From JBAXGE01 sp044344145 (GTDB lineage Bacteria; Planctomycetota; Phycisphaerae; WQYP01): DNA of 18,577 nucleotides. This document shows positions 7,495 to 14,080 of this stretch, piece after piece. The stretch covers positions 1 through 18,577 of the forward strand of contig JBIJDM010000029.1 of the NCBI GenBank assembly GCA_044344145.1, given 5' to 3'. The translations under genes and the position numbers were made by a program. Position 1 is the first letter of the stretch. Every line of letters starts with the position of its first letter. The notes under the pieces are model-generated. The model worked only from the letters and a program-made list of their open reading frames with translations. It ran no database searches and was not told the origin of the DNA.

Positions 7495-8295
7495 ATGGAT
7501 GCCAGTATCCCTCAACCCCTAGTGCCAAACCCAACCCCCGCCGTCGCCGTGGAGGCCACAGGCTTTGGGGTGCATTGTGCTGGCAAAGTTTTGCTGTCCG
7601 ACATTACTCTCCAGGTACTGAGCCATCAGGTTACCGCCATCATCGGTCCCGGGGAATCGGGCAAATCGCTTTTTCTCAAGTGTATCAACCGTCTGGCCGA
7701 GATTGAATCCCCGGTGCATATTTCAGGTCGGCTGAATGTCTTTGGCCAGAATGTCTATGAGTCCGGAGTGGAACTCCCGGAATTACGCCGGCGGGTAGGG
7801 ATGATTTTCAGCCAGCCCACCCATCCGGTGGTCAGCATCTATGACAATGTGGCCATGGCGCCGCGTTTGTCAGGTGTGGCCGATCGGCATCAGGTCGCGC
7901 ACATCGTGGAACAAAAACTCAAGCAGGTGGGTTTATGGGCCCAACTTTGTGACCGCCTGTCCGATGCGGTAAGCAAACTCCCAGTCGAAATTCAGCAGCG
8001 GATTTGTGTCGCCCGGGTCTTGGCGGCGGATCCGGTTTTGCTCCTTATGGATCATCCCACGATGGGTTTGGATTTCCCCTCGGCACTGCATTTTGAAGAC
8101 CTGATTTGCGAATTGGCGGACCAGTACCCTATTATTCTCACGGCCCAGACGCCCCAACAGGCGGCGCATGTGGCCGATGTTACGGCGTTTTTCTGGGCCG
8201 GACGGTTGGTGGAGATTGGCGCTACCGAGCAAATCATCACCTGTCCGAAATCACCCCAGACCGAAGCGTATGTTTCTGGGCGTTATAACGGCTAA
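7495..8295 (+). CDS. PstB-like ABC protein with degenerate catalytic motifs (likely pseudo-ATPase)
   Basis: The overall pattern over 266 residues matches PstB, the ATPase of the high-affinity phosphate importer: a loop inserted after the Q-loop region, QQR-I-CVAR after the signature, and the C-terminal QQAAHVADVTAFFWAGRLVE stretch. Walker A is intact (GPGESGKS, 51-58), and the Q-loop Gln107 in FSQP is present. The other active-site motifs are not. The ABC signature LSGGQQQR reads LPVEIQQR (162-169). Walker B ends MDHP, with His187 in place of the catalytic glutamate. The switch-loop THNM region reads AQTP, with Gln218 where the histidine aligns. The protein may still bind ATP but should hydrolyse it poorly. 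No PstS, PstC or PstA gene is nearby; phoU follows 13 bases downstream. No ribosome binding site is seen. The reading frame is clean, arguing against simple decay. Confidence 0.8.
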   Translation: MDASIPQPLVPNPTPAVAVEATGFGVHCAGKVLLSDITLQVLSHQVTAIIGPGESGKSLFLKCINRLAEIESPVHISGRLNVFGQNVYESGVELPELRRRVGMIFSQPTHPVVSIYDNVAMAPRLSGVADRHQVAHIVEQKLKQVGLWAQLCDRLSDAVSKLPVEIQQRICVARVLAADPVLLLMDHPTMGLDFPSALHFEDLICELADQYPIILTAQTPQQAAHVADVTAFFWAGRLVEIGATEQIITCPKSPQTEAYVSGRYNG

Positions 8296-8308
8296 GGGTG
8301 GAACTGTC

Positions 8309-8968
8309 ATGTCGAGTCACTTCAATCAGACCATGGAAGACCTGCGCCGCCGGTTGTTGACGATGGCCAATATCGCCGCCGATGCGGTCCGCACCGCTGC
8401 CCAGGCGCTGATTACCGGCAATCCGGAACTGGCCCAGCAGGTATTTGTTTACGAATCCCAAACCGATGAGGAAGAAGTGGTGCTGGAACGGCTGGCCATC
8501 AGCATTTGTGCACTGCATCAACCGGTGGCCAGCGATCTGCGGCAGGTGTTTACCGCCGTCAAGGTCAACATGGATCTGGAGCGGATGGGCGATTCCGCGG
8601 CCAATATCGCCGAGACTGTGCAACATCTCAGCACGGTGACCCTGCCGGTGGAATTACGCCAATTGGCGGAAGCCAGCGTCAAACAGGTGCAGGACACCCT
8701 GCAATGCCTGGCGCAGAATGATGTCCAGCGGGCCCGGGCCATCTGCCAGTCCGATGACCTGATTGATGCGCTTTATACCCACCTGCTGCAAGCCGGACAA
8801 TCCGGGCAACTTGGCGCGGATTACCCTATTGCCGCCCAAATCGCCATCATTATGGCGGCCAAGAATTTTGAACGTATCGGCGACCATTGCTGTAATGTGG
8901 CGGAAAATGTGCTTTACGCCGCCCAGGGCGACATCATGCGTCATCATCACGAACCGCATCCCCACTGA
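8309..8968 (+). CDS. phoU: PhoU phosphate-signalling regulator
   Basis: The 219-residue protein has the two three-helix-bundle repeats typical of PhoU, with one metal-binding motif per repeat: NMDLERMGDSAANIAE (about residues 88-103) and KNFERIGDHCCNVAEN (about 189-204). PhoU links the Pst phosphate transporter to the PhoR kinase and limits phosphate uptake. The start is the ATG at 8309, with GGTGG about 7 bases upstream; the open frame continues further upstream but overlaps the ABC gene. The C-terminus is His-rich. It forms a tight pair with the PstB-like gene, and the operon ends at the hairpin at 8981-9002. Confidence 0.93.
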   Translation: MSSHFNQTMEDLRRRLLTMANIAADAVRTAAQALITGNPELAQQVFVYESQTDEEEVVLERLAISICALHQPVASDLRQVFTAVKVNMDLERMGDSAANIAETVQHLSTVTLPVELRQLAEASVKQVQDTLQCLAQNDVQRARAICQSDDLIDALYTHLLQAGQSGQLGADYPIAAQIAIIMAAKNFERIGDHCCNVAENVLYAAQGDIMRHHHEPHPH

Positions 8969-8980
8969 GCGCATGAAAAA

Positions 8981-9002
8981 ACACGAACCCGGCGGTTCGT
9001 GT
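8981..9002. terminator. Bidirectional terminator between phoU and ptsN
   Basis: A perfect 9-bp stem, ACACGAACC with GGTTCGTGT, closes a 4-base loop. On the minus strand it is followed by a run of six T, making a good intrinsic terminator for ptsN. On the plus strand the following bases (CCTTTGTGTGGTTT) are only moderately T-rich, so termination of phoU is less certain. The two genes converge here. Confidence 0.8.
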
Positions 9003-9031
9003 CCTTTGTGTGGTTTACAATTTCAACCCAA

Positions 9032-9496
9032 TTATCCGACCGTGGCTTCCTGAGCATTGACTGCGTCCAGAATCTCCTGTGCGCTGGCGGCATTCTTCAT
9101 CGCCACGCGGAACGCTTCAATCGTCATCAGCCGGCTGATCCGGGCCAGAGCCTGAATATGCGGACCGGTCTGGTCCGGGGGACTGGCCAGCAGCACAATC
9201 AGATGGACCGGACGGCCATCAATCGAATCAAAGTTGATCGGCTGGGCCGGCTTGCCGATGGCAATGACCAGATGGTCCACCCCGGCGCACTTGCCGTGGG
9301 GGATGGCCAAACCATTGCCGATGCCCGTGGTACGGGTGGACTCGCGTTCCAGCACACTGGCCAGTAGTTGCTGGCTGTCTTTGAGTTCTCCGGCCTGATT
9401 GAGAACCTCAACCAGTTCCGCAATCGCCGCCTTTTTATCGGTGGCGACCAGAGGAACCTTGATGTGCTGCAGTTTGAGAATTTCGTTCAGTTTCAT
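9032..9496 (-). CDS. ptsN: PTS EIIA-type (PtsN/fructose-family) regulatory protein
   Basis: The 154-residue protein has the single-domain fold of EIIA of the fructose/nitrogen PTS family. The phosphorylatable histidine is His67 in the hallmark segment GIGNGLAIPHGK. Downstream, LIVLLASPPDQTG and the helix LARISRLM match the second half of the domain. EIIA-Ntr proteins receive phosphate from HPr/NPr and act mainly by binding regulators and transporters. No EI, HPr or EIIBC gene is in the window, so a regulatory role is more likely than sugar uptake. I chose the ATG at 9496 over upstream in-frame starts because GGGAG lies 6 bases before it and the domain begins there with MKLNEIL. A TAGAAT -10-like hexamer lies upstream, with no clear -35. 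Confidence 0.88.
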   Translation of the reverse strand: MKLNEILKLQHIKVPLVATDKKAAIAELVEVLNQAGELKDSQQLLASVLERESTRTTGIGNGLAIPHGKCAGVDHLVIAIGKPAQPINFDSIDGRPVHLIVLLASPPDQTGPHIQALARISRLMTIEAFRVAMKNAASAQEILDAVNAQEATVG

Positions 9497-9580
9497 GACT
9501 AGCTCCCAAAAATCCATTGTGCAAGTTGACACATTCTATCGCGACACAATCCAGAACCATACAAAAATACTAAAAAAATA

Positions 9581-9606
9581 CAACGGCCCAATGTTCTGGG
9601 CCGTTG
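9581..9606 (-). terminator. Intrinsic terminator of lysC
   Basis: A perfect 10-bp inverted repeat, CAACGGCCCA with TGGGCCGTTG, encloses a 6-base loop. On the minus strand it is followed by TATTTTTTTAG, a classic U-tract. It lies 29 bases after the lysC stop and separates lysC from ptsN. Confidence 0.9.
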
Positions 9607-9634
9607 CGTTCATACCTTTTGGATAAACGGTTCC

Positions 9635-10855
9635 TTAACTGGCCTTGCCTAATTCGAAGGCATCATGCACGGCCCGCAGGGCTTTTTCGCCATCCGCGGC
9701 GGCCACAATCACCGAAATCTTGATCTCGCTGGTGGTGATGTTCTGGATATTCACCTTGTGTTCGGCCAGCGCCTTGAACATCCGGCTGGCCACGCCGGTG
9801 GATTGCTTCATGCCCATACCCACCGCCGACACCTTGGACAGGCCCGATTCGTAGGTCGCCACGCCCTGCCCGAAATCCTTCAGGATTTGCTCCACCACGT
9901 GCTTCAGATCCGCCACATCACCATGTTCCACGGTGAAGGATACATTGGCGGTTTTGTCGTCGGTGATGGTCTGGATGATGTCATCCACCACAATGTTGGC
10001 CACCCCGATGGCCGTGAAGACCTGGGCCACCACGCCGGGCTTGTCCGGCAGGCCCTTCATCGCCACGCGGGTAAGATTTTTCTTCAGGGCACAACCGGAT
10101 ACTACGATGTGTTCCATTTCGGGGGTCTCCGCTACGATCAAGGTGCCGGGCCGATCATGGCCGGCGTTGCGTACATGCAGGGGAACATTGTATTTCTTGG
10201 CAAATTCCACCGCCCGGGTCTGCAATACACTCGCCCCGAGCGAGGAAAGTTCCATCATTTCGTCATAACTGATCTTGGGCAGCAAGCGGGCATTGGGCAC
10301 GATCCGGGGATCGGCGGTATAGATGCCGTCCACATCGGTGTAGTTTTCACACACCAGGGCATTAAGCGCCGCCCCAATGGCCACCAGCGTGGCATTGGAC
10401 CCGCCGCGGCCCAGTGTGGTGATGTCGCCTTCTTCCGTGATGCCCTGGAAGCCCGCGATGATCAGGATTTTGCCTGCATCGAGTTCCTTGAACATCCGCT
10501 TTTTATCAATACCCTGAATCCGGGCCTTGCTGAATTTTTCATCCGTTACCAGACCGATCTGACCGGCGGTAAAGGAAATCGCCTCATGTCCCTGAGCCGC
10601 GATGGCCATGGCCATCAGCGCGATGGTGACCTGTTCGCCGGTGGCCAGCAATTGGTCCATTTCCCGCTTGGGCGGGTTGGGATTCACCTGCTGGGCCAGC
10701 TCAATCAGATCATCCGTGGAATCACCCATGGCCGATACCACCACCGCCACCTGATGCCCCGCATGCTTGGCGGCAATGGCTTTGGCGGCGGCCTTGTGGA
10801 TTTTTTCCGCATTGGCTACGGAGGTACCACCAAATTTTTGAACTACGATACCCAT
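9635..10855 (-). CDS. lysC: Aspartate kinase
   Basis: This enzyme phosphorylates aspartate, the first committed step to lysine, threonine and methionine (and diaminopimelate). The 406-residue protein begins with the kinase motif VQKFGGTSV (5-13), followed by VVVSAMGDSTD, FQGITEEGDITTLGRGGSN and VDGIYTADPR. Two C-terminal ACT domains follow (from about residue 260), with KGLPDKPGVVAQVF and later VGMGMKQSTGVASRMF, as in monofunctional feedback-regulated aspartokinases. One oddity is that the usual GRGGSD reads GRGGSN. The ATG at 10855 has AGGA about 7 bases upstream. It is monocistronic, with its own promoter and terminator. Confidence 0.96.
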   Translation of the reverse strand: MGIVVQKFGGTSVANAEKIHKAAAKAIAAKHAGHQVAVVVSAMGDSTDDLIELAQQVNPNPPKREMDQLLATGEQVTIALMAMAIAAQGHEAISFTAGQIGLVTDEKFSKARIQGIDKKRMFKELDAGKILIIAGFQGITEEGDITTLGRGGSNATLVAIGAALNALVCENYTDVDGIYTADPRIVPNARLLPKISYDEMMELSSLGASVLQTRAVEFAKKYNVPLHVRNAGHDRPGTLIVAETPEMEHIVVSGCALKKNLTRVAMKGLPDKPGVVAQVFTAIGVANIVVDDIIQTITDDKTANVSFTVEHGDVADLKHVVEQILKDFGQGVATYESGLSKVSAVGMGMKQSTGVASRMFKALAEHKVNIQNITTSEIKISVIVAAADGEKALRAVHDAFELGKAS

Positions 10856-10882
10856 GCATATTCCTAAGAGAGTTATCGTGCC

Positions 10883-10904
10883 CTCCCGGCAATAACTCCG
10901 GGAG
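10883..10904 (-). other. Hairpin in the lysC 5' leader
   Basis: A 7-bp stem, CTCCCGG with CCGGGAG, around an 8-base loop would form in the roughly 60-base lysC leader, between the predicted start site and the ribosome binding site. No U-tract follows it, so it is not a terminator. It is too small to be the known lysine riboswitch. Confidence 0.45.
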
Positions 10905-10921
10905 ATAAAACAAAGCCCAGT

Positions 10922-10949
10922 AATATAGCGTGGTTGGCGTTAAAATCAA
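10922..10949 (-). promoter_or_regulatory. Sigma-70-type promoter of lysC
   Basis: On the minus strand TTGATT (10944-10949, 4/6 match) and TATATT (10922-10927, 5/6 match) are separated by 16 bases. The predicted start near 10915 gives a leader of about 60 bases. Confidence 0.6.
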
Positions 10950-10983
10950 AATGTCACGCAGATGGCATTTTTCCCCCAAGCCC

Positions 10984-10995
10984 GACCGGCCGGTC
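10984..10995. promoter_or_regulatory. Perfect 12-bp palindrome in the lysC/hisA divergent region
   Basis: GACCGGCCGGTC is a perfect palindrome. It lies 35 bases upstream of the lysC -35 and about 50 bases upstream of the hisA promoter candidate. It may be a regulator site; GC-rich palindromes of this length can also arise by chance. Confidence 0.3.
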
Positions 10996-11030
10996 AGCAC
11001 ATGGAGTTCCAGAGCGGACTCAGGCGTTCA

Positions 11031-11044
11031 ATATTCGCGAATAT
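11031..11044. promoter_or_regulatory. Perfect 14-bp palindrome upstream of hisA (possible operator)
   Basis: ATATTCGCGAATAT is a perfect inverted repeat placed 3 bases before the hisA -35 candidate. Its AT-rich arms stand out in a GC-rich genome and resemble a dimeric regulator site. Confidence 0.45.
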
Positions 11045-11047
11045 ACA

Positions 11048-11076
11048 CTGGCAAAGAATGCTGGAATAGTTATGCT
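11048..11076 (+). promoter_or_regulatory. Candidate promoter of the hisA operon
   Basis: CTGGCA (11048-11053) and TATGCT (11071-11076) each match 4/6 of the consensus at 17-base spacing. The predicted start near 11084 leaves a leader of about 22 bases. Confidence 0.4.
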
Positions 11077-11105
11077 ACTATATTTCGTGCTTAACAAGGA
11101 ACTTT

Positions 11106-11864
11106 ATGGCCGTTGAACTGATACCAGCAATTGATCTCCGGGGCGGGCAAGTGGTGCGTTTGCAGCGCGGGGACTATAACCTGCAAACCACCTATGACGT
11201 CACCCCTTTGGATATGGTGAAGCGTTTCGAAGATGCCGGCTGCAAGTGGCTGCATGTCGTGGACTTGGATGGCGCCCGCGAAGGCCGGCCGCGCAATCTG
11301 GACCTGATCGAAAAGATTGTCCGCCATACCCGCATGAAAGTGGAAATTGGCGGGGGAATCCGCAGCGAAGAGGTCATGGAATATCTCCTCGCTATCGGCA
11401 CCGAGCGTATCATCCTGGGTACCCGGGCCTTGTCTGACCGGGACTGGTTTGAAACCATGGTCCACGATGCCCGCTTCCGCAATCGTCTGGTGCTGGGGCT
11501 GGATGCCAAAGATGGCATCGTCGCCACGCACGGCTGGACTCAAACCGGCACTCAGGGCACCAAAGCCCTGGAATTGGCCGCCAGCATGGACCGTTGGCCG
11601 TTGGCCGCGATCATCTATACTGACATTGCCCGCGATGGCATGTTGATTGGTCCTAATGTGGAAGCCACCCAGCGCCTGCTCGAAGTGGTCAAACACGTGC
11701 CCGTGATCCACAGCGGTGGCATCAAGTGTGTGGACGATCTGGTGGCGTTGGCCCCCTTGCCGATTGCCGGTGTGATTGTCGGCAAAGCGATTTACGAAGG
11801 GGCTTTGGATGTGGTGGCCGGGGTTCAGGCGTTGCGAGGCGTAAAACCTCGCGCGGGAGTATAA
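11106..11864 (+). CDS. hisA: HisA, phosphoribosylformimino-5-aminoimidazole carboxamide ribotide isomerase
   Basis: HisA catalyses the fourth step of histidine synthesis, an Amadori rearrangement of ProFAR to PRFAR. The 252-residue TIM barrel has the catalytic aspartates in IPAIDLRGG (Asp10) and GLDAKDG (Asp133). The phosphate-binding segments are EIGGGIR (80-86), YTDIARDGM (171-179) and HSGGI. The ATG at 11106 has AAGGAAC 5 bases upstream. No other his gene is adjacent, so the pathway is dispersed in this genome. The serine acetyltransferase gene begins 5 bases after its stop, which indicates co-transcription. Confidence 0.96.
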   Translation: MAVELIPAIDLRGGQVVRLQRGDYNLQTTYDVTPLDMVKRFEDAGCKWLHVVDLDGAREGRPRNLDLIEKIVRHTRMKVEIGGGIRSEEVMEYLLAIGTERIILGTRALSDRDWFETMVHDARFRNRLVLGLDAKDGIVATHGWTQTGTQGTKALELAASMDRWPLAAIIYTDIARDGMLIGPNVEATQRLLEVVKHVPVIHSGGIKCVDDLVALAPLPIAGVIVGKAIYEGALDVVAGVQALRGVKPRAGV

Positions 11865-11869
11865 GCGTT

Positions 11870-12820
11870 ATGGCACAAAATCATCCCCCTGCGGCGGATT
11901 TAAGTCCGTTGGTTGAAACCATGATCGAGAGTTATCGCGCCGATCAGCGCACCCATCATGTGGATGTCTGCTATCTGCCCTCGCGTGATGAGGTGATCGC
12001 GTTGGTGGATCAATTGCGGGAATTGATGTTCCCCGGTTATTTCGGCCAGCAGGGCCTGACGTGGGGCAATATCAACCAGCATCTGGAACAACTGCTGGCG
12101 TCCATTTATCAACGTCTCTTTCTGCAAATTCGCAATGTCTTGCGGCACGAGCAACAGCATGCCGGTTTGACGGACTGCCCGGATTGCGATATTTCCGCCG
12201 GGGCGATTACCCGCGAATTTCTGGGCCGTCTGCCCAAGGTCCGTCAGGTGCTGTCCACGGATGTACAGGCCGCGTTTGACGGTGATCCGGCGGCGCACAA
12301 TACCGACGAAATTATTTTCAGCTACCCCGGCTTTTATGCCATCTCCATCTTCCGGCTGGCGCACGAATTGTGGGAACTCAAAGTCCCCATCATTCCGCGC
12401 ATCATGACGGAATATGCCCACGGTATGACCGGGATTGATATTCATCCCGGCGCCACGGTGGGGGAGTATTTCTTCATTGACCACGGTACCGGCGTGGTGA
12501 TCGGCGAAACCACCACCATCGGCCGCAATGTCAAGGTGTATCAGGGCGTTACCCTGGGCGCGACCTCGACCCGGGGCGGACAGGCTCTGCGCGGTGCCAA
12601 ACGCCATCCCACCATTGAAGATGAAGTCACCGTCTATCCCAATGCCTCGATTCTGGGTGGTGATACCATCGTGGGCAAAGGCGCCACCGTCAACGGCAAC
12701 GTATTCCTGACGCAGTCGGTGCCACCCTACACCCGCGTCTCGGTCAAACATCCCGAACCGCAGTACCGCAACCGGCCCGCGCGTGTGGATGATTTGATCT
12801 TCCTCGACTTCCAGATCTAA
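11870..12820 (+). CDS. cysE: Serine O-acetyltransferase
   Basis: The enzyme acetylates L-serine to O-acetylserine, the precursor for cysteine. The 316-residue protein has an N-terminal helical region (1-150) followed by a left-handed beta-helix of hexapeptide repeats (about 187-285). Key residues are Asp139 in the DPAA segment, His205 in IDHGTGVVIGET and His246 in KRHPTIED, matching the catalytic dyad and CoA-site histidine of CysE. TRGGQ (234-238) corresponds to the flexible loop before it. A pair C103-P-D-C106 in the helical domain is not typical. The ATG at 11870 is preceded by GGGAG about 10 bases upstream, inside the end of hisA. Confidence 0.92.
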   Translation: MAQNHPPAADLSPLVETMIESYRADQRTHHVDVCYLPSRDEVIALVDQLRELMFPGYFGQQGLTWGNINQHLEQLLASIYQRLFLQIRNVLRHEQQHAGLTDCPDCDISAGAITREFLGRLPKVRQVLSTDVQAAFDGDPAAHNTDEIIFSYPGFYAISIFRLAHELWELKVPIIPRIMTEYAHGMTGIDIHPGATVGEYFFIDHGTGVVIGETTTIGRNVKVYQGVTLGATSTRGGQALRGAKRHPTIEDEVTVYPNASILGGDTIVGKGATVNGNVFLTQSVPPYTRVSVKHPEPQYRNRPARVDDLIFLDFQI

Positions 12821-12859
12821 ACGCGGCGCGTTGGCCCCGGCCCTTTCGGAGCTAGTTGC

Positions 12860-14014
12860 ATGCACATGGTCGTAGGCTCAACCCTTGGCTTGTGGCTGGC
12901 TGGAGCGGTGTTTCTGGCTGGTTTAGCCTTATGGCTGCGGCAACGGCGCCGGCGTCAGGTAATTTCCAGCACCATGCTCTGGCAGGTTCCCTCCGCTACG
13001 GGGCGTACGGGTGGTGTTCGTCGCGGTGAATGGCTGGGATTGCTCGTATGGCTGGCCGCGACGGCTGCGCTACTCGCCTGGGCTGATGTGGGTTGGCAAT
13101 CCGCTTATGTCGTCCTGCCCAAACCCGCAGAATTACGCACCCAAACCAACGGTGATGTCGCGGTGCTCTGGGCCCAACTCACCCCGGAACAAGCCGCGCT
13201 CCCCGGACTCCAAGTTTTGGTGCATACGCCCACGCAGGTCAAACCGCTGGCCGTTTGGCGACCCGGCCAGCCCCGGCCGATGACCTTGCGCTGCGACGCC
13301 ACCCAACCTCTGACGTTTACCTGGTGGCAGGATACCACCCGTCTGGCCCAGTGGAATTACCGCGCTGGGCATTGGACGTTTACCACCCGCTATCAAGGGG
13401 CCAACGCCACGGCCTGGCGGAGGGTCTTGGAAGTGCAACCTGAGTTTACCGCCACCGCCAGTGCGGATACCCCTGTGGTCTTGGCCTGGGATAACCCGGT
13501 GTGGATCGCGAATTCCGCCGCAGGGGCGCAGGTGGTATTGCTCCATGGTCGTGCCGTGGGGCCGGGGATTACCCCCGTGGGCGTGCCCACCACGATGCCG
13601 AATTCCATTGTGCCGCAACTGGCCACCGATGTCACCATTCCGACCCGTTTCGATCTCGTCCGGGTGCAACGCATGGCCCCGGCCCAACTGGATGCCAACT
13701 GGCGAATTCTCGCCACCGTTGCGGATCAACCGTGGTTGGCCCAGCGCACAAATCAGGGCGCGCACTGGTTATGGTGTGCGTCCGATTTACAAACGACGGA
13801 GAGTAACTGGCCGCTGGACCCCAGTTATGTCATCACGGTGCGCTGGCTGCTGGAACAGGCCCTGAAGCCCACCGCCGATGGCGACTTATGGTCCGCCCAA
13901 CCGGTGCCCGAGGCCGCGGTGTCCGGTATACGCACCGGACCGGGCTGGGGCTTGCTGGTCCTCGGCCTGGTGCTAGTCCTGCAGTTATATTTTTGGTGGC
14001 AGTGGCGCCACTGA
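12860..14014 (+). CDS. BatA-type N-terminal membrane protein, function unknown
   Basis: The 384-residue protein starts with a transmembrane helix (about 5-27), then a very basic turn RQRRRRQ followed by ISSTMLWQ, then a second helix (about 58-76). This is the arrangement of the aerotolerance-regulator N-terminal (BatA-like) domain. A long extracytoplasmic region (about 77-360), rich in Trp, Thr and Pro and probably beta-rich, follows. A final helix (about 361-380) ends in WWQWRH. I see no von Willebrand MIDAS motif (DxSxS), so it is not a complete Bat protein. GGAG lies 8 bases before the ATG at 12860. Its neighbours (cysE and glmM-like) are biosynthetic and give no hint of its role; no MoxR ATPase gene is nearby. 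Confidence 0.7.
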   Translation: MHMVVGSTLGLWLAGAVFLAGLALWLRQRRRRQVISSTMLWQVPSATGRTGGVRRGEWLGLLVWLAATAALLAWADVGWQSAYVVLPKPAELRTQTNGDVAVLWAQLTPEQAALPGLQVLVHTPTQVKPLAVWRPGQPRPMTLRCDATQPLTFTWWQDTTRLAQWNYRAGHWTFTTRYQGANATAWRRVLEVQPEFTATASADTPVVLAWDNPVWIANSAAGAQVVLLHGRAVGPGITPVGVPTTMPNSIVPQLATDVTIPTRFDLVRVQRMAPAQLDANWRILATVADQPWLAQRTNQGAHWLWCASDLQTTESNWPLDPSYVITVRWLLEQALKPTADGDLWSAQPVPEAAVSGIRTGPGWGLLVLGLVLVLQLYFWWQWRH

Positions 14015-14080
14015 CCTTCGCACACTTGCATCCCCGGCGGTTTGCCTACAAGATGCTGTTTTCATAATTGGAGCGATACT

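Noticed and set aside
9665..10867. A 400-codon open frame on the plus strand opposite lysC
   Set aside because: It is fully antisense to a canonical aspartate kinase, and its His/Gly-rich composition is that of a shadow frame.
10883..10904. A lysine riboswitch in the lysC leader
   Set aside because: The predicted leader is about 60 bases, far too short for the roughly 170-base lysine riboswitch; only a single small hairpin is present.
12820..12832. AACGCG-G-CGCGTT palindrome between cysE and the BatA-like gene
   Set aside because: There is no loop for a hairpin and no nearby promoter. It overlaps the stop codon in GC-rich sequence and may be chance.
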